DNA of 11,026 bases from Thermoplasmata archaeon. GTDB taxonomy: Archaea; Thermoplasmatota; Thermoplasmata; Lutacidiplasmatales; UBA184. The position numbers and the translations under genes are program-made. The first letter of the stretch is position 1. Each line of letters opens with the position of its first letter. The notes under the pieces were generated by a model. That model was not told the DNA's origin. It saw nothing but the letters and a program-made list of their open reading frames with translations, and searched no databases. The DNA is taken from contig JASHQF010000142.1 of assembly GCA_030037695.1 (NCBI GenBank), forward strand, positions 1 through 11,026, written 5' to 3'. Below, in pieces: positions 1 through 6,284 of this stretch.

Positions 1-1
1 C

Positions 2-427
2 GTTACCGGCGGACTCGCAGGGGGCTTCTCCTACTCTGGTGTGAGCCCGGGGCCGGCGATCAAGGTCCACGTGCTGTTCTACGAGGAGGCGGGGGTCTTC
101 CCGTACACGGTGCACGCGGCGGACCCGCAGTACGCCGCGCGAAGCGGGTCGGTCCATTCCCCCTCGGGGGGCGCGATCCCGGTGAAATTCAAGCTCGTGA
201 CCTATACGGTCACGATCGCCGAGACCGGACTTCCCCCGGGGAGTCGCTGGTGCCTCCTGATCGCCGGCGGCGTCGCGCATTGCACGACCCGGGGGTCCCT
301 CACGCTCGTCGAACCGAACGGCACGTACAGCTACACGATGAGCACGACGCGGCCAGGCTACACCGCTCCCGCCGGTGCGTTCACGGTAAGTGGAGGGAGC
401 CTCCGTCAGACGGTCACCTTCACGTAA
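2..427 (+). CDS. C-terminal part of a secreted/surface repeat protein (5' end outside the window)
   Basis: The frame is open from the window edge, so this is the last 141 residues of a longer protein. Residues 68-141 form one complete beta-rich repeat of about 74 residues. It has the pattern YTVT..ETGLP.G..W, a middle section with a Cys pair (C84, C94), EPNGTYSY, then GY.A..G...V.GG.....V.FT. This module is common in secreted and thermopsin-like archaeal proteins. Residues 34-66 match the tail of the same repeat, so a tandem array probably continues upstream. There is one N-glycosylation sequon (N106-G-T) and no membrane anchor at the C-terminus; the protein simply ends at the repeat edge. 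A GTG at 41 is an internal codon, because coding-like sequence continues 5' of it. The function beyond a cell-surface or extracellular role is unknown. It could be the tail of a thermopsin homologue, an adhesin or an S-layer-associated protein. Confidence 0.75.
   Translation, partial: VTGGLAGGFSYSGVSPGPAIKVHVLFYEEAGVFPYTVHAADPQYAARSGSVHSPSGGAIPVKFKLVTYTVTIAETGLPPGSRWCLLIAGGVAHCTTRGSLTLVEPNGTYSYTMSTTRPGYTAPAGAFTVSGGSLRQTVTFT
203..424 (+). repeat. Terminal ETGLP/EPNGTY-type protein repeat unit
   Basis: This is the DNA of one full 74-residue repeat unit, residues 68-141 of the partial surface protein. The preceding segment (residues 34-66, from YTVHAADP to VKFKLV) aligns with the second half of this unit: YT(V/M), then a Y-A core, a GG turn and a V.F ending. 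The units are diverged at DNA level, so this is an old domain repeat, not a recent duplication. Confidence 0.6.
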
Positions 428-705
428 TCGTGCTTCCAGACTAGGAGGGCGACGGGAACCGGGCTCGATCCCGGCGGGCTGGTGCCGTACGCGGGCCATT
501 CGACGCGGGGACGACCCTCGCGCTCCAGCGACCTCGAGACTAGTCCCGGCACTCGCCCGGCAAAAGGATGAGCGGATCCAGCCCCATTCTCGAACTCGGG
601 GAACGGCCGCCGTAACGGCCGGTTCCGCGGACCCAAGCTTCGGGTTCCCGTCGCTCCGCTGCCTCCGTGCTTCGGGGTACTCCGAGCCCAGGGGGTCGGG
701 TCCCC
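428..705. other. Convergent intergenic region with hairpins, no gene seen
   Basis: These 278 bases separate the stop of the plus-strand surface protein from the stop of the minus-strand vapC. Open frames here are GC-driven, have no start context and match nothing known to me. Three inverted repeats are visible: 459-463 with 470-474; 600-609 with 616-626, a 10-bp stem with one bulged G at 621; and 690-695 with 702-707, which overlaps the vapC stop. No tRNA cloverleaf could be built around the T-loop-like sequence near 464-470. The likely role is transcription termination from both sides, or simply structured GC-rich spacer. Confidence 0.5.
600..626. terminator. Possible bidirectional hairpin between convergent genes
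   Basis: GGAACGGCCG at 600-609 pairs with CGGCCGGTTCC at 616-626, giving ten base pairs with one bulged G at 621 and a six-base loop. It lies between two genes that point at each other. There is no T-tract after it on either strand. Archaeal termination usually depends on T-rich runs rather than hairpins, so the terminator call is tentative. Confidence 0.3.
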
Positions 706-707
706 CT
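690..707 (-). terminator. G/C hairpin overlapping the vapC stop codon
   Basis: AGGGGG at 690-695 is the exact reverse complement of CCCCCT at 702-707, with a six-base loop. The vapC stop codon (minus strand, 706-708) sits inside the stem. It could mark the 3' end of the vapBC transcript. No T-run follows, so this is a weak call. Confidence 0.3.
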
Positions 708-1092
708 AGTACGTCTGGACCGCGAGGCCGGGGACCCGTGCGAAGGCCCTGTCCCGGGTGAGCAATCTCTCCCCGTGCCGCAAGGTTATCGCGGCCACGA
801 ACAGGTCGGCCTGTCCGAGCGGGGAACCGCGTCGTAGGAGTTCAGCTCCGAGGCGTCCGGCTTCGTGATAGGCTTGCCGATCGAGCGGGAGAAGGGGAAG
901 TCGGTCGATGAGCTGACGGGTCCGCTCGAGGTACGCTCCTCCGAGTCGGTAAGCGCCGAGGAGAACCTCCGAGGCCGCCGGCGCCGTGAGGTACCTCCCC
1001 TCCGCGGTCCGATCGATCTCTCGGGCCGCTTGGACCGCCCGAGGGGTACCCGCCAACAGGTCGATCAGGAACGAGCTATCCAGGCTAACCAC
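706..1092 (-). CDS. vapC: VapC-type PIN-domain ribonuclease toxin
   Basis: This 128-residue protein is a single PIN domain, the normal length for a VapC toxin. These toxins are Mg2+-dependent endoribonucleases that cut RNA (tRNA or rRNA in characterised cases) and are held inactive by VapB. The four acidic residues expected of the active site are present: D5 in VSLDSSFLIDLL, E42 in the SEVLLGA helix, D96 in QADLFVAA, and D114 in LLTRDRAF. The toxin therefore appears intact. The start is GTG, read on the minus strand at 1092, and places D5 at the usual distance from the N-terminus. The gene begins eight bases inside the end of vapB, so translation is probably coupled and expression driven from the vapB promoter. 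The RNA target cannot be told from sequence. Confidence 0.9.
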   Translation of the reverse strand: MVSLDSSFLIDLLAGTPRAVQAAREIDRTAEGRYLTAPAASEVLLGAYRLGGAYLERTRQLIDRLPLLPLDRQAYHEAGRLGAELLRRGSPLGQADLFVAAITLRHGERLLTRDRAFARVPGLAVQTY

Positions 1093-1339
1093 GGGCGGAC
1101 CTGCCTCGACCGAGCCTCCGCAGCTTGGCGCGGGAGAGGCGATCCGACGCCTTCAAGAACGCCCTGACCTCCTCGATTCTTTCCTTCGGAACGCCGTTCC
1201 AGGCTCCCGCGAACGCCGACAGGAGAACTTGGGAGCCGGTCAGGCGGCGCACCACTTCGCTAAAGCTCTCTCCCTCCCGCTTGAGCGACGCGAGCGCGCC
1301 GTACGCGTCTTCCGAAAGCGTGACCGTCCGCACGGCCAT
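1085..1339 (-). CDS. vapB: VapB-type antitoxin (VAPB_antitox / DUF217-like)
   Basis: This 84-residue protein lies directly upstream of vapC and overlaps it by eight bases. The N-terminal strand MAVRTVTLSEDAYGAL followed by KREGESFSEVVRRL (residues 20-33) is the signature of the archaeal VapB antitoxin family once called DUF217. Its N-terminal part binds DNA as a ribbon-helix-helix-like dimer. The C-terminal half (about 40-84) is charged and helical, as expected for the segment that wraps round the PIN toxin. The ATG at 1339 is the first codon after a TATA box 28 bases away, so the mRNA is probably leaderless. VapB and the VapBC complex usually repress their own promoter, and a perfect 14-bp palindrome lies just ahead of the start codon. 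Confidence 0.88.
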   Translation of the reverse strand: MAVRTVTLSEDAYGALASLKREGESFSEVVRRLTGSQVLLSAFAGAWNGVPKERIEEVRAFLKASDRLSRAKLRRLGRGRSARG

Positions 1340-1343
1340 GGTA

Positions 1344-1357
1344 TGTTGATATCAACA
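1344..1357 (-). promoter_or_regulatory. Palindromic operator, likely VapB/VapBC binding site
   Basis: TGTTGATATCAACA is a perfect 14-bp palindrome in an otherwise very GC-rich region. With the flanking bases (1341-1360), 18 of 20 positions are symmetrical. It lies between the vapB TATA box and start codon, covering the expected transcription start region, where a bound dimer would block initiation. Autoregulation is the established behaviour of VapBC systems; the specific assignment is inference from position and symmetry. Confidence 0.65.
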
Positions 1358-1363
1358 CACAGA

Positions 1364-1370
1364 CTTAAAC
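1364..1370 (-). promoter_or_regulatory. TATA box of the vapBC operon
   Basis: Read on the minus strand this is GTTTAAG, an archaeal TATA-like element centred about 28 bases before the vapB ATG. That spacing puts the transcription start at or next to the start codon, so a leaderless mRNA is expected. Confidence 0.6.
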
Positions 1371-1560
1371 ACGTCGTCCGCCGTGGCTTCCCGACCTTAC
1401 GCGACCCCATCGCCCGGCCCACTTCCGCGACGAGCCAAGCCACCGGAGGGGGTTTCCAGAGGGCAGCACCGACGGGCGGAGTCGCAACGAGGAGGGCGAA
1501 GGCGGGGGTCCCCCGGGAGGCGGCGCCGGCGAAGACCCCGGGACGGCTGCAGCCACCGGG
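1371..1560. other. GC-rich spacer between the divergent vapBC and glycan operons
   Basis: The stretch without a gene runs from the vapB start (1340) to the first glycosyltransferase start (1653). Its ends hold the vapBC promoter and operator and the glycan-operon TATA box. The middle 190 bases are GC-rich with purine-rich runs and a G5/C5 quasi-palindrome near 1505-1517. I see no start codon with ribosome-site support, RNA gene or repeat there. It may hold upstream regulator sites for either promoter, but none is recognisable. Confidence 0.45.
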
Positions 1561-1567
1561 TTTAAAA
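1561..1567 (+). promoter_or_regulatory. TATA box for the glycosyltransferase operon
   Basis: TTTAAAA is the clearest TATA element in the window and stands out against GC-rich surroundings. Initiation about 25-28 bases downstream would fall near 1589-1592. This is just past the TTG at 1587 and leaves a leader of about 60 bases before the GTG at 1653, which has its own ribosome-binding site. It is the only evident promoter for the gene run up to 7757. Confidence 0.65.
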
Positions 1568-1652
1568 CTTCGCTTTCCATCGTATTTTGTCATCGGTACG
1601 ACCACGAGCCGGAGGCAGGCGTGCGTTGAGCGGAGACGAGGAGTGCCAGCAC

Positions 1653-2798
1653 GTGGTCATGGCCTCGACCGGCATCGTCCGGGCACCCCCTACGGTCGGG
1701 GGGGGCATCGAGGCGTACGTCACGGATCTGACGCGAATCCTCGTGGCGAAGGGGGTCGACGTCACGCTCGTTTCGCCCATCCGGAGCCCTGCCGCGTTCC
1801 CCGGGGCCGAGATCGTGGACGTCCCGACTTCGTTCGATAGTTTCCCGCTGAAACCGGTCTCCAGCGCCCTCGCCCACATCCTTGGGGGGGTGAGCACGGC
1901 CCGGGCGGTCCGTTCCTGTGTCTCGAACGGTGCGGCCAAGCCCCGGGCCGTCCTCCACGTTAACGAGGAGATCTCCGCGTCGGTGCTGTTGCGCGCCCTC
2001 CCGAAGGTTCCCACGGTGTTCACGCTGCATAACCCTCCCCGCCTCAACGGTTCGAGTGCGACCGGGCCGGCCGACAGCATCCTCCGCACGTTCGGGGGGG
2101 AATGGACCCGACGATTCGTCGTCTCCCGCGCCGACCGGGTCGTCGTGCTCACCCATTACCTCAAGCAGTACCTCGCCGACGAGTGGCAGGTCCCCCCCGA
2201 GAAGATCGCGGTGCTCCCGCTCCCCCTCGACACCGATCTCTACGTACCGCGGCGTGAGCCGCACGACGGCGTCCGGGTGCTGTTCGTCGGCCGATTCGAT
2301 CTCCGGAAGAACGTGATGGTCCTCCTCCACGCCGCGAGGCACCTCGGGCCGGAGGTCCGGCTGACGCTCGTGGGTGATGGTCCCCTACGGGAGTCGATCG
2401 ACGCATTCCTCGAAGCTCACGACCTCCAGGATCGGGTCACGCTGCTCTCTCGGGTGAGCCCTGATGAGTTGATCCGGATCTACCAAGAGAGCGACCTGTT
2501 CGTGCTTCCGTCGTTCCTCGAATCGTACGGCCGCGTGGTGATCGAGGCCGCCGCCTGCGGGCTCCCCGCGATCCTGCCGGACGCCCCGTACTTCAGCGAC
2601 TTTCGTGACCACGGGTTCGCACGGTTCCTCACCGAATTCACCGCCGAGGCGCTGGCGGCCGCGATCGACGATCTCGCCCGGGACCCGAGCCTCCGCGAGC
2701 GGATGGCCCAGGCCGCGCGACGGTTCGCCGTCGAGACGAACGGGTACGCGGGGTTCGGACCGCGGCTGAAGGCGCTGTACGCGGACGTGCTCGGGTGA
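1653..2798 (+). CDS. GT-B glycosyltransferase, GT4-like (group 1)
   Basis: This is a 381-residue cytoplasmic or membrane-associated glycosyltransferase that would move a sugar from a nucleotide-sugar donor to a lipid-linked or glycan acceptor. The N-terminal Rossmann strand VMASTGIV is followed by PPTVGGGIEAYV, the glycine-rich loop typical of GT4 enzymes. The second domain opens with LFVGRFDLRKNV (about 210-221). It carries the E-X7-E motif ESYGRVVIE (E290 and E298) that contacts the donor sugar nucleotide. Length is normal and the gene looks intact. GTG 1653 is chosen because GAGGAG at 1638-1643 lies nine bases ahead and the protein then begins at the first strand. TTG at 1587 or 1626 would only add an unconserved basic tail, and ATG 1659 is a further alternative. 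It is the first gene of the operon, and its stop overlaps the next start. Donor and acceptor cannot be told from sequence. Confidence 0.85.
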   Translation: MVMASTGIVRAPPTVGGGIEAYVTDLTRILVAKGVDVTLVSPIRSPAAFPGAEIVDVPTSFDSFPLKPVSSALAHILGGVSTARAVRSCVSNGAAKPRAVLHVNEEISASVLLRALPKVPTVFTLHNPPRLNGSSATGPADSILRTFGGEWTRRFVVSRADRVVVLTHYLKQYLADEWQVPPEKIAVLPLPLDTDLYVPRREPHDGVRVLFVGRFDLRKNVMVLLHAARHLGPEVRLTLVGDGPLRESIDAFLEAHDLQDRVTLLSRVSPDELIRIYQESDLFVLPSFLESYGRVVIEAAACGLPAILPDAPYFSDFRDHGFARFLTEFTAEALAAAIDDLARDPSLRERMAQAARRFAVETNGYAGFGPRLKALYADVLG

Positions 2799-4006
2799 GG
2801 ATCCTCATCTTCGCCCCCAACGGCGGGGTGAGCCTCAGTACGGGCGGCGGCGTCAACCTCGTCCTGAAGCAAGCCGAGGCCTTGGCCGGACTCGGCCACC
2901 ACGTGACCCTCGCAGGGTTCCACGCGCTTCCGCGCGAGGAGCTCGAGCGGACGCACGCGATCGCGCTGCCGACGGCGGTGCAGATCCTCCCCGGTACGGT
3001 GACGACGGCCTACAACGCCCTGCGAGCGGTGCCGCTCAAGCTCTCGGCCTACAACGCGATGTTCGATCCCCGGTTCGTACGGTGGGTCGAAGGGGTGCTC
3101 GACCGGGAGCGGCCGGACGCCGTCTGGTTCCACGACGATATCCCGCAGGTCGTGCTTCGTCGTCGGCCTCGAACCCGCGTCTACCTCTACGTTCACTACC
3201 CGCTCGCCGGACGGGATCCGCGGACCTGCCCCGCCCTGACGCGATCGACCGCGGAGGCCGCGAACGACGCCGTGCTGCACGCGCTATCGCCGCTCTCGGT
3301 CGTGGCCCATCCGTTCGAGGTCTGCGAGGGGGTCTGGACGAACTCCACCGTGACGGCGCGGGTCGTCGAACGGATCTGGGGTCGTCCCGGGAACTATCTT
3401 CCCACCTACGTGACCGAGTCCGGAGACGGACACGAGGGGGGTCCGAGGGAGCGGACGATCGTTGCGGTCGGGGCGTTCAGCCCCGGCAAGAACTACACCA
3501 CCCTGGTCGAAGGGTTCGCTCGCGCTCGCCTTCCGGGCTGGCGACTCCACATCGCGGGCCACGAACGCGACCGTCGCTACGTGGATCGGCTGCGAGCCCT
3601 GGTGGCACGACGGGGGGCCGAGCGGTCGGTCGAGCTCCATCTTTCCCCGGGCCGCGACGAGCTGCGCCAGATGGTAGCCCACGCGGACCTAGCGGTGCAG
3701 GCGGCGCAGTTCGAGCCGTTCGGTCTCGCCCTCCTGGAGGCGATGGCGGAGGGGCTGGGCCCGATCGCCTACCGCGGCCCGTTCTCGGGCAGCTGGCTCG
3801 ACATCCTCCGGGAGGGGGAGTTCGGGCGAGGGTTCGAGAGCGTCGAGGAGCTCGCGGGGTGCTTCGAAGAGCTTGCCAGCGATCGCGCGAAGGTCGAAAA
3901 GCTCAAGGCGCAGGGCCGGGACCGGGCCCGCGCCTTCGATAAGGGGGCGTTCGTTCAGCGCTTCGAGGAGATCCACGGTGTCGGCCCCGGCGCAGCCGTC
4001 GCCTGA
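2795..4006 (+). CDS. GT-B glycosyltransferase, GT4-like (group 1)
   Basis: This 403-residue protein is a second GT4-like enzyme. MRILIFAPNGGVSLSTGGGV gives the first strand and glycine-rich loop. The C-terminal domain begins near VAVGAFSPGKNYTTL (K232, N233), the usual phosphate-contact region. The E-X7-E motif is EPFGLALLE (E307 and E315). The GTG start shares the sequence GTGA with the stop of the preceding gene, a four-base overlap that indicates translational coupling. The two enzymes are only distantly alike outside the common motifs, so they probably add different sugars or make different linkages; this is inference. Neighbouring membrane and methyltransferase genes suggest a surface glycan pathway. 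It is intact and of normal length, with substrate unknown. Confidence 0.87.
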   Translation: MRILIFAPNGGVSLSTGGGVNLVLKQAEALAGLGHHVTLAGFHALPREELERTHAIALPTAVQILPGTVTTAYNALRAVPLKLSAYNAMFDPRFVRWVEGVLDRERPDAVWFHDDIPQVVLRRRPRTRVYLYVHYPLAGRDPRTCPALTRSTAEAANDAVLHALSPLSVVAHPFEVCEGVWTNSTVTARVVERIWGRPGNYLPTYVTESGDGHEGGPRERTIVAVGAFSPGKNYTTLVEGFARARLPGWRLHIAGHERDRRYVDRLRALVARRGAERSVELHLSPGRDELRQMVAHADLAVQAAQFEPFGLALLEAMAEGLGPIAYRGPFSGSWLDILREGEFGRGFESVEELAGCFEELASDRAKVEKLKAQGRDRARAFDKGAFVQRFEEIHGVGPGAAVA

Positions 4007-6284
4007 ACCGGCGAGCCGACCGGCCCCCCTGCCGGAGGCGAGCCTATGGCCTCGCTCCCGATGGGAGTGGGCTGCGCTCGTCGCGGCGATCGGGGTCGTC
4101 TTCGGGCTCCGTTTCGCGATCTTGCTGCGCGCCGGGGGGTATCCGCCCAGCGAGGATGCCGCCGCCGATCTGTACAACGCGCGGCTCTGGGCCACGGGGT
4201 CGTTCGGGGGGAGCTCGAGCGCGCTCCTCCATCCGCCGGTCTACTACTTCGCGCTCGTCCTTCCGCTCGCCGCGGTGATGCCGGTCCTCACCGCGACCGA
4301 CGTGATGATGGCGCTCGTACCCGGGCTCCTCGTCGTCCCGGCGTACCTCCTGCTCAAGCAGGTGGGGGTCGACCGACCGGTGGGCCTGCTGTTCGCCTCG
4401 CTGCTCGCGCTCTGCCCCGCCTACTCGAACATGCTCACCTGGAACTCCGCCTACAATCTCTTCGCGATCGTGCTCCTGGTCGCGTTCTTCGTCGCGCTCC
4501 TCGCCTACCTCGCCCACGGTCAACGGAGGGACCTGTTCCTCACGGCGCTCCTGTTCTCACTGGTCCTTGGTGCCCACGAGCTCACCGCGGTGGTCCTCCT
4601 CGAGACGACGATCCTGTTCTTCCTGCTGCTCGCGGTCCTCGCGGCCTACCAGCACGGCCTCCGCGCCTTGGTTCGACGGTGGGCTCCTCTCGGGTTCTGG
4701 ACCGCGGTGTTCAGCGTCCCCTGGCTGCCCGTCTACGTCTACAGCTATGTCCACGTGACCAACGTCGGCTACGCCTACGGTCTCGTGAACTGGCCGGTCT
4801 ACATCGCCGGCGGGGTCGTACAGGCCTGGGTCGGTGGCTCGGCGCTCCTCCTCTACCTCGGCGGGGCGGCCTCGATCGGCGGGGTCGTGGCGCTCGCGTT
4901 CCGGTTTCGACGGTACCCCGAGCTGAACCTGTTGTTCCTCGCCCTGTTCGTCGCGTCGATCAGCGTCGCGTTCCTGGACTCCTCGAACGCCGAGCGAGGG
5001 CTGCTGTTCCTGCCGATCGTCTTTGTCCTCGCCCTCGGCCCCCCGATCAGCGATGGCCTCCGGTATCTCCGGAGGGCTCCGGTGCCTCGTCCGGGGGGAG
5101 AGGCGACCGAAGCGCCTCCGCCCAAGGCCGTCCGCCTCCGGGCCCGCTTCCGGCCGTCGCCCGCCGTACGATCGGCGGTGACCGCCGTTTGCGTTGCCGG
5201 GCTCGTCGCGTTCTCCGTGGCGAACGTGGCGAACTCCGCCTCGGTCTTCGCTACCTCGAACGCGTTCAACTCGGTCCTGAGTGCGCAGGCGGTCGCGGTG
5301 ATGGAGTGGCTCAATGGCCACGCGGCCGCCGGCTCCACCGTCTTCGTCCCGACCCCGGCGCTCGGGTGGGCCCAGTACTTCGAGCCGCAGCTGAACGTGA
5401 TCGGTCCGTACCAGTCCGGTATCAACGTGGTGACGAACGGTCTCAGTACGATCGACGCCGCGAACGAGGCGTACCTGGGAGGGTTCACGCTCGGGAACGG
5501 CTACCTCGGCGCGTCGGTGAACTACCCCGGGATCGGCACGCCGCTGATCTGGATCGGCGATGCGGGGTACAACTTCATGTTCGCCACCTCACCGAACGGC
5601 AGCGCCTCGATCGAGGTGACGATCGGCGCCACGCCCACGACGCTGCTCCTCGACGCGGCGAGCCTCACGTCGGTGACCAACCGGACCACGCCGGGGACCC
5701 AGAACGGTTCCATGACGTTCGCCTGGCACTGGACCAGTCCCGACGTCAGCGCGAACGAGACGATCGTCCTCACCGGGGAGACGGTCGCGTTCTCCTGGGC
5801 GACGTCGACGCCGGGGGTCACCCTCGACTGGGTGACGACCGACTTCGAGCTCCCGCCCAGCACGTACTACTACACCTACACCTCGGTGCCGGCCGCTGGG
5901 GGCACCTCGGGTCTGGACGATGCGTTCATGTTCCAGGTCGGGTACGCTGTGAACGTGCCGTTCGCCCTCGCGGTCGCGACCGGGAACGGCTCCGTCTCCC
6001 AGCTCCGGGAGTCGGACGGTTGGACGGCGCTCGAGACGGTGTTCGCCCCCACGCTCAGCCTGCAGTTCTCGGGGCTCCCGCTCTCCCCTGGCGAGACGGG
6101 CGCGTACGCCGCGAACGCGACGGCGCTCCTGCGCGCCCTCGGGGTGAACTACGTGGTCGTCAACAGCGCGGTCGATTCGGAGCTGTATTCGTACGTTGCC
6201 AATCTTAACGTCACAGGCTATGCCCGCGCGACGGTCGTGGATGGGGAGAACCCCTGGTATGCCTTCCGGCTCTCCTTCGTCTAG
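3978..6284 (+). CDS. Polytopic GT-C-like membrane glycosyltransferase with large extracytoplasmic domain
   Basis: This 768-residue protein has two parts. Residues about 32-420 hold roughly 11-13 membrane segments. The first loop is acidic (SEDAAAD, E59, D60, D64), as in GT-C enzymes that use lipid-phosphate sugars or lipid-linked glycans. A basic, proline-rich cytoplasmic loop (about 361-398) precedes the last membrane segment. Residues about 421-768 form an outside domain starting AVMEWLNGHAAAGSTVFVP and ending near LGVNYVVVNS, with a beta-rich stretch between about 544 and 690. Seven N-X-S/T sequons lie in this domain. No WWDYG motif was found, so it is not a standard AglB/STT3. GTG 3978 is chosen because GAGGAG at 3965-3970 lies seven bases ahead and a short proline-rich tail then leads to the first membrane helix. 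An ATG at 3873 is far inside the previous gene. It overlaps the preceding gene by 29 bases. The exact reaction is unknown. Confidence 0.75.
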   Translation: MSAPAQPSPEPASRPAPLPEASLWPRSRWEWAALVAAIGVVFGLRFAILLRAGGYPPSEDAAADLYNARLWATGSFGGSSSALLHPPVYYFALVLPLAAVMPVLTATDVMMALVPGLLVVPAYLLLKQVGVDRPVGLLFASLLALCPAYSNMLTWNSAYNLFAIVLLVAFFVALLAYLAHGQRRDLFLTALLFSLVLGAHELTAVVLLETTILFFLLLAVLAAYQHGLRALVRRWAPLGFWTAVFSVPWLPVYVYSYVHVTNVGYAYGLVNWPVYIAGGVVQAWVGGSALLLYLGGAASIGGVVALAFRFRRYPELNLLFLALFVASISVAFLDSSNAERGLLFLPIVFVLALGPPISDGLRYLRRAPVPRPGGEATEAPPPKAVRLRARFRPSPAVRSAVTAVCVAGLVAFSVANVANSASVFATSNAFNSVLSAQAVAVMEWLNGHAAAGSTVFVPTPALGWAQYFEPQLNVIGPYQSGINVVTNGLSTIDAANEAYLGGFTLGNGYLGASVNYPGIGTPLIWIGDAGYNFMFATSPNGSASIEVTIGATPTTLLLDAASLTSVTNRTTPGTQNGSMTFAWHWTSPDVSANETIVLTGETVAFSWATSTPGVTLDWVTTDFELPPSTYYYTYTSVPAAGGTSGLDDAFMFQVGYAVNVPFALAVATGNGSVSQLRESDGWTALETVFAPTLSLQFSGLPLSPGETGAYAANATALLRALGVNYVVVNSAVDSELYSYVANLNVTGYARATVVDGENPWYAFRLSFV

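Noticed and set aside
455..475. tRNA-like T-arm (CCGGG CTCGAT CCCGG)
   Set aside because: The loop has six bases instead of seven, and no acceptor stem, D-arm or anticodon arm can be placed around it on either strand.
1344..1357. Palindrome as a recombination or attachment site
   Set aside because: There is only one copy in the window and no integrase or mobile-element gene nearby. Its place between TATA box and vapB start fits an operator better.
986..1840. Plus-strand open frame of 284 codons across vapBC
   Set aside because: It is antisense to two convincing genes, arginine/proline-rich as expected of a GC-driven shadow frame, and has no recognisable motif.
1882..2101. G-runs in the first glycosyltransferase gene as possible frameshift sites
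   Set aside because: Reading frame and domain order continue normally through both runs, so there is no sign of a broken gene or programmed shift.
3873..3977. Upstream extension of the membrane glycosyltransferase to an ATG at 3873
   Set aside because: It would add a basic Ser/Arg-rich tail overlapping the previous gene by more than 130 bases. GTG 3978 has a well-spaced GAGGAG.
4046..6208. Plus-strand +1 frame of 720 codons inside the membrane glycosyltransferase gene
   Set aside because: It is Arg/Pro/Gly-rich low-complexity sequence, while the other frame gives proper membrane helices and a sequon-bearing outside domain.
3978..6284. AglB/STT3 oligosaccharyltransferase identity for the polytopic protein
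   Set aside because: The WWDYG signature is absent and the outside domain differs. Only a general GT-C-like assignment is supported.
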